From Propionispora hippei DSM 15287 (GTDB lineage Bacteria > Bacillota > Negativicutes > Propionisporales > Propionisporaceae), in the NCBI RefSeq assembly GCF_900141835.1, contig NZ_FQZD01000009.1:102758-166757 (forward strand): 64,000 nucleotides of DNA, given 5' to 3'. The translations under genes and the position numbers were made by a program. Position 1 is the first letter of the stretch. Every line of letters begins with the position of its first letter. This document shows positions 18,439 through 27,176 of the stretch, in pieces. Under the pieces are notes generated by a model. That model ran no database searches and was not told the DNA's origin. It was given only the letters and a program-made list of their open reading frames with translations.

Positions 18439-19494
18439 CTACGCTTCCGGACTGTCATCCAACAGCGCCACAACGTCCAGTTGTTTCTCTTCTGCCAAAT
18501 CCACCACACTGCCGCAGTCCAGCCTTACTACCGGCCTGATGCGCAGCAGATCATTAAGCCAGACAATTTTAGCCCTGTTTCCGTCACTCAACAATACCGA
18601 ACTACCCAAAAGAAAGCGGCGTAAGTTGGACAGGAAAGTGATACAGATTCGGGGGTCCAGCTTGCCCTGCATATCCTGCAGGATATTGTCCACTACCGTA
18701 AACGGACGTAATCTTTGCCGGTATACCCGCTGCGAACTCATGGCATCATAAATATCGGCCAGAGCCACAATCTTAGCATATATGTGAATTTCCTTGCCCG
18801 CCAGCGCCACCGGATAGCCGCTGCCATCCTCCCGTTCATGGTGCTGCAGAGCGGCCAGCCGTACCTCCTCGCGAAGCTCCGGGCACCTTGACAAAAGGTC
18901 ATAGCCATGGGCCGGATGGGTTTTAATAATCCGCATCTCCTCATCAGTAAGTCGGCCCGGCTTATCCAGTATATCCTGGGAAATCAGCAATTTACCCACA
19001 TCATGGAGGAGTCCGGCCAGAATGATATCCTTCAGCTCCTGCCCCTTAAACCCAAGCCACTTTCCTAAAACGCCCGACAAAATGGCCACATTCAGTGAAT
19101 GCTGAAAGGTATACTCGTTATGGGCCTTTACCCGGTACAGCCGGTCGACCACGCCGACCACGTTGACAAGCAGTTCAATATAACTGTCCACCAGTTCCCG
19201 GCATTCGGCAACAGGCACCTCATTAAACGTCCGCACCCGTTCAAAAGTCCGCGTAATCATGCGCAGCGTATCCTCGTAAAAAGAAAAAAAGCGACGCTGA
19301 ACAGAACGGATTTTATAGGGCATAACCACTACCGCATAAGGCACCTGCCATTTAATGAGGTTTTGGATGAAGCCCTCCGTCAATAATGTGCCCTGTTCCA
19401 GCAAAACCTGCCCGGTCTCGGAGACAACCGCCTGCGCCACAATCATCCCCGGTTTCAGTTCTTCCGTTTTTACTCTGTATTGATTAGAAAACAC
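18439..19494 (-). CDS. HD-GYP cyclic di-GMP phosphodiesterase
   Basis: 351 aa. The same small N-terminal domain as in the gene at 3003 is followed by a complete HD-GYP domain: HSLNVAIL, LLHDVGK, THPAHG, HHEREDGSGYP and ALADIYDAM. All expected metal ligands are present, so it should hydrolyse cyclic di-GMP. GTG at 19494 is chosen, with GGAGG five bases upstream; the in-frame GTG at 19506 precedes that ribosome site. A promoter and a dyad of Spo0A boxes lie upstream (19632-19688), so expression may follow the sporulation phosphorelay. Confidence 0.9.
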   Translation of the reverse strand: MFSNQYRVKTEELKPGMIVAQAVVSETGQVLLEQGTLLTEGFIQNLIKWQVPYAVVVMPYKIRSVQRRFFSFYEDTLRMITRTFERVRTFNEVPVAECRELVDSYIELLVNVVGVVDRLYRVKAHNEYTFQHSLNVAILSGVLGKWLGFKGQELKDIILAGLLHDVGKLLISQDILDKPGRLTDEEMRIIKTHPAHGYDLLSRCPELREEVRLAALQHHEREDGSGYPVALAGKEIHIYAKIVALADIYDAMSSQRVYRQRLRPFTVVDNILQDMQGKLDPRICITFLSNLRRFLLGSSVLLSDGNRAKIVWLNDLLRIRPVVRLDCGSVVDLAEEKQLDVVALLDDSPEA

Positions 19495-19631
19495 GACACC
19501 CTCCACACAAGACCTACTCCGGTCAGATGCCTGCAGATTGAAACAGCGAGCCGCCGGCGTGCCCCGCTAACCCGTCATCTACATTACTTATATGGTATGG
19601 CAAAATTATGTACTACGTATTTCTCCGGTAT

Positions 19632-19688
19632 ATTATAAAATCCTCGCAACGACTACAAAATATTCGATAAAAATATTATTTTGTCGAA
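19632..19688 (-). promoter_or_regulatory. Promoter with Spo0A-box dyad before the HD-GYP gene
   Basis: On the minus strand TATAAT lies at 19637-19632 with a weak -35 (TTTTGT) 17 bases upstream. Just before it, 19663-19688 is an inverted pair of Spo0A boxes. One arm is TTTGTCGAA (exact consensus, plus strand, 19680-19688). The other is TTTATCGAA read on the minus strand, one mismatch. The spacing puts the dyad about 20-45 bases upstream of the -10. Confidence 0.5.
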
Positions 19689-19693
19689 CAATG

Positions 19694-19761
19694 CAAAAAA
19701 ACTCTCCCCACCGGCAGGCGACCCGCGCTACAAGCGGCCTGCCTACTGACAATGGGAAGAG
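19694..19761 (-). terminator. Terminator of ald, two-tier hairpin
   Basis: On the minus strand an outer stem CTCTTCCCA / TGGGGAGAG encloses an inner stem GGCAGGC / GCCTGCC, followed by TTTTTTT. Confidence 0.8.
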
Positions 19762-19779
19762 CTTTTCAGGTCTTTACAG

Positions 19780-20898
19780 TTATTTCAATACGTCGTTCAA
19801 CGGGGTGTAAGGCAGCTGCAGCGCCTCAGCCACAGCCTGATAGGTCAGCTTACCGTCAATCACGTTAACGCCCTTTGCCAGCCCGGCATCATCTTTGACA
19901 GCCTGAACATAGCCTTTGTTGGCGATCTGCAGAGCGTAATTCAAGGTGGAATTGGTTAATGCCAGCGTCGAGGTACGGGCAACCGCTCCCGGCATATTGG
20001 CTACCGAATAATGGACTACGCCATATTTTGTATAGGTCGGTTCGCTATGCGTCGTAACGCGGTCAATCGTTTCCACCGAGCCACCTTGGTCAATAGCTAC
20101 ATCAACAATAACCGAGCCCGGTTCCATTGATTTTACCATGGCCTCGGTCACCAGTTTCGGTGTCTTCGCCCCAGGCAGCAATACAGCACCGATCAGGAGA
20201 TCGGCTTTTTGCACCCAGTGAGCGATATTATAACTGTTGGACATAACCGTAACAATCCGTCCGCCAAAAATGTCGTCCAAATAACCCAGCCGCTCCACCG
20301 AACGGTCTATTACTGTTACCCTGGCTCCCATGCCTACAGCAATTTTAGCGGCATTGGTGCCGACGATACCACCGCCGACAATGACTACCTGGGCCGATGC
20401 TACACCGGGAACGCCGCCTAGCAGGACGCCCTTGCCAGAGTTCGGCTTTTCCAGAAACTGAGCGCCAATTTGCACAGCCATACGGCCGGCAATTTCACTC
20501 ATGGGAGACAAGAGGGGCAAAGAATTATTGTGGCCTACAATCGTTTCATAAGCGATCCCCACTACCTTTTTATCCAGCAACGCTTTGGTCAGTTCCGGTT
20601 CCGGCGCCAAATGCAGGTAGGTAAAGAGAATTTGCCCCGCATGGAACAAATCGTATTCCGACGGTTGCGGCTCTTTTACTTTAATAATCATTTCCGCTTT
20701 ATCAAACAGTCCCTTTTTGTCGGCCAGTATGGTACCGCCCGCCTTTTGGTAACTTTCGTCGGAAAAGCCGCTGCCTACACCAGCCGATTTTTCCACAAGT
20801 ACAACATGCCCCGACTTACAGAGCGCCTCGGTTCCCGCCGGCGTCAGGCCGACGCGATTTTCATTATTTTTGATTTCTTTTACCACACCAATAATCAT
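19780..20898 (-). CDS. ald: Alanine dehydrogenase
   Basis: 372 aa, the family length. '[20 protein letters not shown]' is the N-terminal signature. The NAD-binding Rossmann motif is '[28 protein letters not shown]', shown here as two parts: GGGIVG and VTVID. '[15 protein letters not shown]' is a late signature. It interconverts L-alanine and pyruvate plus ammonia with NAD. The ATG at 20898 follows GGGGGAGA. A sigma-54-like promoter lies at 20946-20965. The neighbouring alr suggests a local alanine theme relevant to wall and spore germination. Confidence 0.95.
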   Translation of the reverse strand: MIIGVVKEIKNNENRVGLTPAGTEALCKSGHVVLVEKSAGVGSGFSDESYQKAGGTILADKKGLFDKAEMIIKVKEPQPSEYDLFHAGQILFTYLHLAPEPELTKALLDKKVVGIAYETIVGHNNSLPLLSPMSEIAGRMAVQIGAQFLEKPNSGKGVLLGGVPGVASAQVVIVGGGIVGTNAAKIAVGMGARVTVIDRSVERLGYLDDIFGGRIVTVMSNSYNIAHWVQKADLLIGAVLLPGAKTPKLVTEAMVKSMEPGSVIVDVAIDQGGSVETIDRVTTHSEPTYTKYGVVHYSVANMPGAVARTSTLALTNSTLNYALQIANKGYVQAVKDDAGLAKGVNVIDGKLTYQAVAEALQLPYTPLNDVLK

Positions 20899-20945
20899 TG
20901 CTATCTCCCCCAACTGAATGTGCAAAGTAATGGAACGTTCTTATA

Positions 20946-20965
20946 TTATGCATGATTCATGCCAA
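20946..20965 (-). promoter_or_regulatory. Sigma-54-type promoter candidate for ald
   Basis: Minus strand TTGGCATGAATCATGCATAA keeps the GG and GC doublets exactly ten bases apart and matches YTGGCACG-N4-TTGCW with two mismatches. It ends 47 bases before the ald start, and AT-rich sequence lies upstream, as expected for enhancer-dependent promoters. No good sigma-A promoter fits the same stretch. Confidence 0.45.
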
Positions 20966-21034
20966 CTTTATAAAAAACAATAAAAAATAAAATACTTTTT
21001 TATCACCCTTACTAACAGCATCCCTTTCATGGAC

Positions 21035-21072
21035 AAAAAAGAAACTCACCAGCCAAAAGCTTGATGAGTTTC
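21035..21072 (-). terminator. Terminator downstream of alr
   Basis: Minus strand stem GAAACTCA / TGAGTTTC, then TTTTTT. It lies beyond the family B repeat that separates it from the alr stop codon. Confidence 0.75.
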
Positions 21073-21141
21073 CCTATTTTGGTTACTTTTAATTCCATAT
21101 CAGGTATGATTCGTTTCCTTTGGAAACTTATGTTTCCATTT

Positions 21142-21303
21142 AGTGTCTCATCCGATGGAAAGATGTAGTATGGCACCGAGAATTTTTGCCGTCAGGCGAG
21201 ACGGAGGAGACGCGCATATCGGCTATATGCAAGTCGACGACAACGAAGACTGACGGCAAAAGGGGCCGGTGGTCTGCTGCAGATTTCTGTCGGATGAGAC
21301 ACT
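21142..21303. repeat. Repeat family B, largest copy, with 14-bp ends
   Basis: Perfect outer inverted repeat AGTGTCTCATCCGA / TCGGATGAGACACT. A second perfect stem TTTTGCCGTCAG / CTGACGGCAAAA encloses an inner stem GCATAT / ATATGC and the conserved strand GTCGACGACAACGAAG. The right end forms the TAG stop of alr (21304-21302). Both ends are flanked by TA. Confidence 0.8.
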
Positions 21304-22414
21304 AGTCCCGAATGTAGATTCTAGGGACTCGTTTGCTGACCATACAGACTACTTCATAATTAATCGTCCCCATATGGCGGGCCACTTCGTCGGCCGGCAG
21401 TTCTGCACCGCCAAACAGCAGCACCTCATCGCCGCCGCGGGCTTCGGGAATATGGGTAACATCAATCATGCACTGATCCATACATACACGGCCGACCAAT
21501 GGTGCCCGCCGGCCCCTTACCAGTACACTGGCCTTACCGGCCATCAGACGGCTCCAGCCGTCGGCATAGCCCACAGGCAAAGTGGCAATCACACTGGGCT
21601 TGTCCGTCACAAAGGTACAGCCATAGCTGATAGGCGTACCGGGCGGTACTTCCTTGCTATGACTGATTCGTGCCTTTAGCTTCATCGCCGGTTCAAGCAA
21701 AAAAGAAGGCTGTACTTCCGCCGAAGGCAACAGGCCGTACAGAATAATGCCGGGTCGGACCATATCCAGTTGCATATCCGGCAAATCCAAAACAGCGGCA
21801 CTATTGGCGATATGCCGGAGCGGCACCGCAATGCCAGCCTCCTGGATCGTCTGAAGCGCCGCCGTAAAGAGTGCATACTGGCGGTGGGCATAGTTCTTGT
21901 CCTGGCTGTCAGCAGCCGCCAAATGCGAAAATACCCCTTCCAGCTCAAGGCCCGGACAGTCCTTAACCAACCGGGCAAAATCCGCCGCGTCCTCCGGCCG
22001 GATGCCAATGCGTCCCATGCCTGTATCTATCTTTATATGGACCTTGGCCAGCTTGCCGCTGTGAGTAGCCGCCCTGGACAAAGCCCTGACCATATCCTCG
22101 TTATAGACTGTCTGAGTAATCTGATAAGCGACGAGCAGTTGTGCCTGCTCCGGCGGCGTATAACCCAGAATTAAAAGCGGCGCCGTCACGCCGGCCTGCC
22201 GCAATTCAATGGCCTCACTTAAAAGCGCTACCGCCAGATAATCGGCCCCCTCCCGCAGGGCCAGCCTGGCCACTTCCACCGCGCCATGGCCATAGCCATC
22301 GGCTTTTACCACAGCACAAAATTTAGTCTTAGGCTGTAGCAACGCCTTTATATTCCTGATATTGTTCTCTATAGCCGACATATTGATTTCAGCCCATACC
22401 GGCCGAGTCAGCAT
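21302..22414 (-). CDS. alr: Alanine racemase
   Basis: 370 aa. 'CAVVKADGYGHGAVEVAR' holds the pyridoxal phosphate lysine, and 'VGRVCMDQCMIDVT' contains the region before the catalytic Tyr partner of the second subunit. It interconverts L- and D-alanine for peptidoglycan; in spore formers it also removes the germinant L-alanine. The ATG at 22414 lies 32 bases after the Spo0E-like gene, so the two are probably co-transcribed from the promoter at 22826-22854. The TAG stop is the outermost triplet of a family B repeat. Confidence 0.95.
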   Translation of the reverse strand: MLTRPVWAEINMSAIENNIRNIKALLQPKTKFCAVVKADGYGHGAVEVARLALREGADYLAVALLSEAIELRQAGVTAPLLILGYTPPEQAQLLVAYQITQTVYNEDMVRALSRAATHSGKLAKVHIKIDTGMGRIGIRPEDAADFARLVKDCPGLELEGVFSHLAAADSQDKNYAHRQYALFTAALQTIQEAGIAVPLRHIANSAAVLDLPDMQLDMVRPGIILYGLLPSAEVQPSFLLEPAMKLKARISHSKEVPPGTPISYGCTFVTDKPSVIATLPVGYADGWSRLMAGKASVLVRGRRAPLVGRVCMDQCMIDVTHIPEARGGDEVLLFGGAELPADEVARHMGTINYEVVCMVSKRVPRIYIRD

Positions 22415-22446
22415 ACGAATCCCTCCTCCGGCGCAACCTCAGTTCG

Positions 22447-22638
22447 TCATAGCTGAAACTGCCGCCCTTTGTTCTTTTTCATTTTACTCCGTTCGTACGC
22501 TACAATCAACCTATCCAAATGGGCGCTTAATTCATTTACTTCCGGGTCTGCGAAATTGCCTCGCTTAGCAATTACCAGCTCATGCAGCCTGGAACGCTCC
22601 TTCTCGATTAATTGCTGCTGTTTTATCAGGTCAAACAT
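22447..22638 (-). CDS. Spo0E-like aspartyl-phosphate phosphatase
   Basis: 63 aa, the usual length. The family pattern is visible: an N-terminal helix with 'IEKERSRLHELV', then 'DPEVNELSAHLDRLIVAY', which corresponds to the conserved SxxLDxLI motif. Such proteins dephosphorylate Spo0A~P and delay sporulation. The ATG at 22638 has GGAAG upstream. It is the first gene before alr. The upstream promoter has a perfect palindrome in its spacer, suggesting repression. Confidence 0.85.
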   Translation of the reverse strand: MFDLIKQQQLIEKERSRLHELVIAKRGNFADPEVNELSAHLDRLIVAYERSKMKKNKGRQFQL

Positions 22639-22825
22639 TCATTTCTTCCTTTCCCCTTGCTTTGCGCCCTTCACTGCCCTCCGGAGCCTCCGCTAAGACA
22701 GTTTGACGTACCTTCTACTTCTCCGAGCACGATTTCTCTCCGGTTCTCTCGCCGGAAATGGCAGACAGCATTTGATTTTTTTCTCTAATATAGAATCCGC
22801 TGCCTCTGCTTCCATAATATACCTC

Positions 22826-22854
22826 ATTATAACTTGTGCCTTGGCACTGTTCAA
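22826..22854 (-). promoter_or_regulatory. Sigma-A-type promoter with operator-like palindrome, for spo0E-alr
   Basis: TTGAAC (22854-22849) and TATAAT (22831-22826) are separated by exactly 17 bases. The spacer contains the perfect 12-bp palindrome GTGCCAAGGCAC (22836-22847), an ideal position for a repressor. Confidence 0.6.
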
Positions 22855-23009
22855 TAGCAAATTTTGTCCAATACCCCTTTGTTTTTCGACGGCCAAAAGG
22901 ACGAAAAAGTCCGGCAAATACCATGAATCAGACTTAATCCGGCCCGGCAATATAACAAAAAAAGCCGGAGTTATTACCAGTACTGGCACTATTTAACGTT
23001 GGACTTGCG

Positions 23010-23039
23010 GCATAAGGCTGCTCATTTTGGTTGATAATA
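23010..23039 (+). promoter_or_regulatory. Sigma-G-like promoter of the SASP gene
   Basis: GCATA, 18 bases, then GATAATA. The forespore sigma-G consensus is GHATR - 18 - CATWHTA, so only the first base of the -10 differs. It ends 32 bases before the ATG, as expected for a forespore-expressed gene. Confidence 0.55.
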
Positions 23040-23071
23040 ACCTTACTACGAAATCAAGGAGGTGATTATCA

Positions 23072-23335
23072 ATGTCAAGAAGCAACAAACCTGTAAACGC
23101 CGCTGCGGAAAACGCTTTAGATCGCATGAAGCTGGAAATAGCTTCTGAACTGGGCATCGCCGACCGCGTCCGCTCGCAGGGCTGGTCGACCATGACCTCT
23201 GCCGACTGCGGCCGTGTAGGCGGACATATGGTCCGCAAGATGATCGAACAATATGAATCCTCGATGGGCGGCGCCAGCACTGGCAGCACCAGCGGTACGC
23301 TGACTGCTCAGTACGACGCGAACAACAAGGCTTAA
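23072..23335 (+). CDS. Small acid-soluble spore protein, alpha/beta type
   Basis: 87 aa. 'ALDRMKLEIASELGI' carries the germination protease cleavage region, and 'GHMVRKMIEQYE' is the second family signature. These proteins coat spore DNA and protect it from UV and heat. The ATG at 23072 has a near-perfect AAGGAGGTGA. The tail is Gly/Ser/Thr-rich. It is a single-gene unit, divergent from spo0E-alr, with a sigma-G-like promoter. Confidence 0.95.
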   Translation: MSRSNKPVNAAAENALDRMKLEIASELGIADRVRSQGWSTMTSADCGRVGGHMVRKMIEQYESSMGGASTGSTSGTLTAQYDANNKA

Positions 23336-23350
23336 TCCTCTCCCCATACA

Positions 23351-23384
23351 AACAAGGCGGCTAATAACCGCCTTGTTATGGTTT
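23351..23384 (+). terminator. Probable terminator of the SASP gene
   Basis: Stem AACAAGGCGG / CCGCCTTGTT with a 7-base loop, followed by a weak T stretch (ATGGTTTT). Confidence 0.6.
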
Positions 23385-23421
23385 TCCCGCCGGCTTACTA
23401 TGTAGCCGGCTATTTATTTGA

Positions 23422-23459
23422 CAAAAAAGCAAGGGCACCGGCAAGTCGGCCGGGCCCTT
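23422..23459 (-). terminator. Terminator of the PolX-like gene
   Basis: Minus strand GC-rich stem AAGGGCCCGGC / GCCGGTGCCCTT (one bulge), then TTTTTT. The stem overlaps the stop codon. Confidence 0.75.
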
Positions 23460-25182
23460 ATCTTTTGCGCCTTAGCAGCGTAAGCATATCCGGCCGTTCT
23501 CTGGTATTTAAGAGGTTGGCCGCCGTTAGCCCTCCCTTACGGGCAACCGCCACACCGTAAATGACAGAATCCAGCTCGGCCACCCCATGGGCATCGGGAT
23601 TGACCGACAAAAGAACTCCTTTTTCCCTGGCCACCCGGCACCAGGTCCAGTCTAAATCCAACCGGTAGGGACTGGCGTTAATTTCAATGATGGTCCCTGT
23701 ATCCGCCGCTGTCTGAATGATCTCCGTCATATCCAAGGGATACTCCTCGCGGGCCAGCAGGATGCGTCCGGTAGGATGCCCCAGCATGGTGACATAGCGA
23801 TTTTGCATAGCCTTTTTCAATCGCTTGGTTTTCTCCGCCTCGCTTTGGCGAAACGCCGAATGCACCGAAGCAATAACAAAATCAAACTGAGCCAGTATAT
23901 CGTCGGGATAATCCAGCGAACCGTCCGGCAAAATATCGCTTTCAATTCCCGCCAGAATCAGGCAGTCCGGCCGGTTGGCATTAAGCCGCTCGATTTCCTG
24001 ACGCTGTGCCCGTATCTGCTCCAGCGAAAGACCACCGGCATACACGGCCGTCCGGCTATGGTCGGTTATCCCGATATAAGACCAGCCCCGCGTCGCCGCA
24101 GCCTCGCCCATAGCGGCCAAGCTGGCCGTACCGTCCGAGTAGGTGGTATGCATATGAAAGGCGCCGCGCAGATCGCCAGGCTGTACCAACACCGGCAGGC
24201 GCTGCTGCGCCGCCAGAGCGATTTCCCCCTGGCCTTCTCTCAGCTCCGGCTCCGGGTAACTCAGGCCCAGCTTCCGGTATATATCCTCTTCAGCCGCCAG
24301 CGGCACCGCCTTCCCGTCGGCATTCACCAGCCGGCCGTCGGCCAGAGTCCATTCCTGTTCACCTGCCAGGCGTCTGAGCTCCGCCACATGCTGGTCATTG
24401 CCGGTAAAAAGACATAGAGCCGCCGGAAAATCCTCCAACGCGGCTACCCGGACAAGCAGCGAAATTCCAACCGACAATACAGCTTGAAAACAGCTTGTTT
24501 CCGGGCTTGTTACCTGCTCCACACCGGGCATGGCGGTCAAAATGCCCTCCAGCGTGGCTAGCCCGGCCGCATCGGCCTGTACTACAATGACGATTTCCCG
24601 CACGGTTGGGCAGCGCCGCCGGACAGCGCCGGCTACCCGGGCGGCCGTCAGCCCGTCCTGCTCCAGCAAATAAGCGGCTATGCGTTCCGCCAAAGGCCAC
24701 GCCTCAGCCAGCAATAAACTTCCCTGGAATTTTTTCATATATTCAATCCCCCGCAGTACGGCCTGCTGTGTTTTCTCGCCAAACCCGTTCAGGGCGATCA
24801 GCCGGTTTTCCCGACAGGCATATTCCAGCTCGCCGATGGAGTCGACGCCGAGAGCCGCGTGAACGGCCATTGCCTTTTTCGGTCCCAGCCCCGGAATCTT
24901 GACCAATTCCAGCAAGGACGGCGCCACAGTCGACTTAAGCTGCCGGTATTCTTCAATTGTTCCGGTTTCGGCATATTCCGCAATATGCCGGGCAATAGCC
25001 CGGCCAATTCCTTTGATTGTTTCCAGCTTGCCGCTCCGGTACAATTCATCCAAATCCTCCGTTGATTTGCCAATTGCCCGGGCGGCGCCCTGATAGGCCC
25101 GTACTTTAAAAGTATTTTCTCCGGCAAGTTCCAATAGCAGCGCCATAGTTGCCAGCAACTCCGCCAGTTTCTGTCTGTCCAT
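23458..25182 (-). CDS. PolX-type protein with intact PHP domain but degenerate polymerase site
   Basis: 574 aa, full PolX length. Order: N-terminal 8-kDa-like helix-hairpin-helix region ('IKGIGRAIARHIAEY', 'IPGLGPKKAMAVH'), nucleotidyltransferase-like region (about 170-310), and a C-terminal PHP domain with HMHTTYSDG, ITDHS, HSAF, GHPTGR and NPDAHG all present. The polymerase DxD normally after 'GSLRR...VGDID' reads 'GAVRRRCPTVREIVIVV', and the third Asp ('DLRVV') reads LLVRV. Polymerisation is therefore unlikely, while 3'-5' exonuclease or phosphoesterase activity may remain. The ATG at 25182 follows AAGGTG and overlaps the end of the penicillin-binding protein gene, so translation is probably coupled. 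Confidence 0.85.
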   Translation of the reverse strand: MDRQKLAELLATMALLLELAGENTFKVRAYQGAARAIGKSTEDLDELYRSGKLETIKGIGRAIARHIAEYAETGTIEEYRQLKSTVAPSLLELVKIPGLGPKKAMAVHAALGVDSIGELEYACRENRLIALNGFGEKTQQAVLRGIEYMKKFQGSLLLAEAWPLAERIAAYLLEQDGLTAARVAGAVRRRCPTVREIVIVVQADAAGLATLEGILTAMPGVEQVTSPETSCFQAVLSVGISLLVRVAALEDFPAALCLFTGNDQHVAELRRLAGEQEWTLADGRLVNADGKAVPLAAEEDIYRKLGLSYPEPELREGQGEIALAAQQRLPVLVQPGDLRGAFHMHTTYSDGTASLAAMGEAAATRGWSYIGITDHSRTAVYAGGLSLEQIRAQRQEIERLNANRPDCLILAGIESDILPDGSLDYPDDILAQFDFVIASVHSAFRQSEAEKTKRLKKAMQNRYVTMLGHPTGRILLAREEYPLDMTEIIQTAADTGTIIEINASPYRLDLDWTWCRVAREKGVLLSVNPDAHGVAELDSVIYGVAVARKGGLTAANLLNTRERPDMLTLLRRKR

Positions 25183-25187
25183 CGCCA

Positions 25188-27176
25188 TCACCTTGCCTCA
25201 AATGTCACGGTTATTTCACTGCCGGAGTTGACCGGCGTCTGCGGCACAATACTTTGGCTCACCGCCACCCCGCTTCCCACCGGCAACATGGCCAGCCCGA
25301 GCCTGTCCAGAATTTCCGCCGCCTCCCGCACCGTTTTACCGGACAAGTCAGGCATCGCCACCGTCCCTGTCGCCGACGCCGCCACAGCCGGCGCTGCGGG
25401 CGGCGGCGTTTGGGCCGGCAATGCGGCAGTATTGGTCGTGGGCAGTGCATTGGTCGAAGGAGGAATATTCAAATACCGCATAATCTGGGAAGCGATCTCG
25501 CTAAACACCGGAGCTGCAATTTCGCCGCCATAATACATGCCGTCAGGGTCGTCAATGACGATCAAAACGCTGATTTGCGGATCTTCCACCGGCCCGAAGC
25601 CTACGAAGGAGGCAATGTAATGGCCGGCTTCATAGCCACCGCTCTTTTCATTCAACTTTTCCGCCGTACCCGTTTTGCCGGCAAAGCGATAGCCGGGAAC
25701 GAACGCATTTTTCCCGCCGCCTTCGGACACGACCTTTTCCATCAGGCCCGCCAGCGTATGAGCTGTATCGGATCGAATTACCTGCCGGACGACATCGGTC
25801 GGGGTCGCGCTGAACACACTGCCGTCAGCATTCAGCATTTCTTTTACAATATGCGGCTTTAGCAATACACCGTCATTGGCAATGGCCGATACGGCGGTAA
25901 TAAGCTGCAGCGGCGTTACGGCAATACTCTGCCCGATCGACATAGTCGCCAGATCGGAATCCCTCATCTCGTGAGGATCAAACAAAATACCGCTTTCCTC
26001 CCCTTCCAGCTCAATGCCGGTTGTTTTGCCAAACCCGAAATTCCGTACATAATCATTGAGCTTAACGGCGCCAACCCGCATCCCGACCTGAACAAAGCCG
26101 GTGTTGATCGATTGCTTTATTATATCGGTAAACGAGATATTTCCGTAGCTTTCACCGCTCCAGTTGCGAATACGCCGGCCGGAAACCTCAACAAAACCGG
26201 TATCGACAAACCGTTCCTCCGGCGATACAAGCCCTTCCTGTAAGGCCGCGGCGGCAACAACGCTTTTAAAGGTGGAGCCTGGTTCATAAATAATTGAAAT
26301 GGCCCGGTTTTTCCATTCCTTTTCGCTGTACTGGCCAAAATAATTGGGGTTATACCCCGGACGGCTGGCCATAGCCAGCACTTCCCCGGTGCGGGGGTTC
26401 ATCACAATTGCCGTAGCCGCGCTGGCTTTGGTTGCGCTCATCACCTTATCCAGGCTTTGCTCCACAATAAATTGAATAGTGCTGTCCAAGGTCAGCTTAA
26501 CGCTTTTGCCTTCCTTGCGGGGCAGAAAATTAAAGATAGACTTAAAAATAGGAGTGCCATGACTGTCCGTCTCAATCGTAGCTTCCGACAGCTTGCCTTT
26601 GATCACTTTATCCAAAGCAAGTTCCATGCCCTCCAAGCCGACGTCGTCGGTTCCGACAAAACCAAGCACATGGGCCGCCAAGGTATCGTTAGGATAGTAA
26701 CGCTTGCTTTCCTCGATGAAACCTAAACCTTTTATATTATTCTTTTCAATCAATTCCGCCACTTTCTGAGAAACATCGGCATCCAGCATGCGCTTTAACC
26801 AGACGAAATGCCCCTCCCGCCCCAGCGCTTCCTGCAAGACACCCACATTCATGCCTAATACCGGCGCCAGAACAGCAGCAACCGACTCCTTATCCGGTTT
26901 CAGCATGCCCGGATCGGCATAAAGGGATTTTGTCAGACAGCTCAGCGCCAGTTCCCGTCCGTTGCGGTCATAGATTGTACCGCGCGGCGATTGCAACACT
27001 TTATTGTCGATCAGTTGGTGCTGTACCTTCAAAGCAAGATTTTTGCCGTCGACAAACTGAATCCAGGCAATTCGCCCAATCAGACCGGTAACGGCCAACA
27101 GCAGCAGAGTAAACAATATTGCCATGCGGCGCTGCACCCGCGGTGCCGCAGTTTGTATCGGTTGACGTATGCTCAT
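25188..27176 (-). CDS. Penicillin-binding transpeptidase with one PASTA domain (SpoVD/PBP2-like)
   Basis: 662 aa. One N-terminal membrane helix (about 19-38) and a dimerisation domain ('SPRGTIYDRNGRELAL') precede the transpeptidase domain, with SxxK (STFK), SxN (SIN) and KTG (GKTGTAE). A Pro/Ala/Thr linker leads to a single PASTA domain ('MPDLSGKTVREAAEILDRLGL'). This is the FtsI/SpoVD architecture. A single PASTA and the sporulation context favour a SpoVD-like cortex role, but a division role cannot be excluded. The ATG at 27176 has only a weak ribosome site. Confidence 0.88.
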   Translation of the reverse strand: MSIRQPIQTAAPRVQRRMAILFTLLLLAVTGLIGRIAWIQFVDGKNLALKVQHQLIDNKVLQSPRGTIYDRNGRELALSCLTKSLYADPGMLKPDKESVAAVLAPVLGMNVGVLQEALGREGHFVWLKRMLDADVSQKVAELIEKNNIKGLGFIEESKRYYPNDTLAAHVLGFVGTDDVGLEGMELALDKVIKGKLSEATIETDSHGTPIFKSIFNFLPRKEGKSVKLTLDSTIQFIVEQSLDKVMSATKASAATAIVMNPRTGEVLAMASRPGYNPNYFGQYSEKEWKNRAISIIYEPGSTFKSVVAAAALQEGLVSPEERFVDTGFVEVSGRRIRNWSGESYGNISFTDIIKQSINTGFVQVGMRVGAVKLNDYVRNFGFGKTTGIELEGEESGILFDPHEMRDSDLATMSIGQSIAVTPLQLITAVSAIANDGVLLKPHIVKEMLNADGSVFSATPTDVVRQVIRSDTAHTLAGLMEKVVSEGGGKNAFVPGYRFAGKTGTAEKLNEKSGGYEAGHYIASFVGFGPVEDPQISVLIVIDDPDGMYYGGEIAAPVFSEIASQIMRYLNIPPSTNALPTTNTAALPAQTPPPAAPAVAASATGTVAMPDLSGKTVREAAEILDRLGLAMLPVGSGVAVSQSIVPQTPVNSGSEITVTFEAR

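Larger units (their letters stand above)
22639..23071. other. Intergenic region between spo0E/alr and the SASP gene, 433 bases
   Basis: It contains the minus-strand promoter at 22826-22854 and the SASP promoter at 23010-23039. A 40-codon minus-strand frame (22815-22693, MEAEAADSILEKK...) begins just after the promoter; its ribosome site would lie upstream of the transcript start, so I do not call it a gene. Confidence 0.5.

Noticed and set aside
22693..22815. 40-codon minus-strand frame upstream of the Spo0E-like gene
   Set aside because: Its ribosome site overlaps the promoter -10 region and would not be transcribed; codon use and product are not gene-like.
22703..22996. Plus-strand frame of 97 codons before the SASP gene
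   Set aside because: It has no ribosome site and is antisense to the spo0E-alr promoter region; composition is not protein-like.
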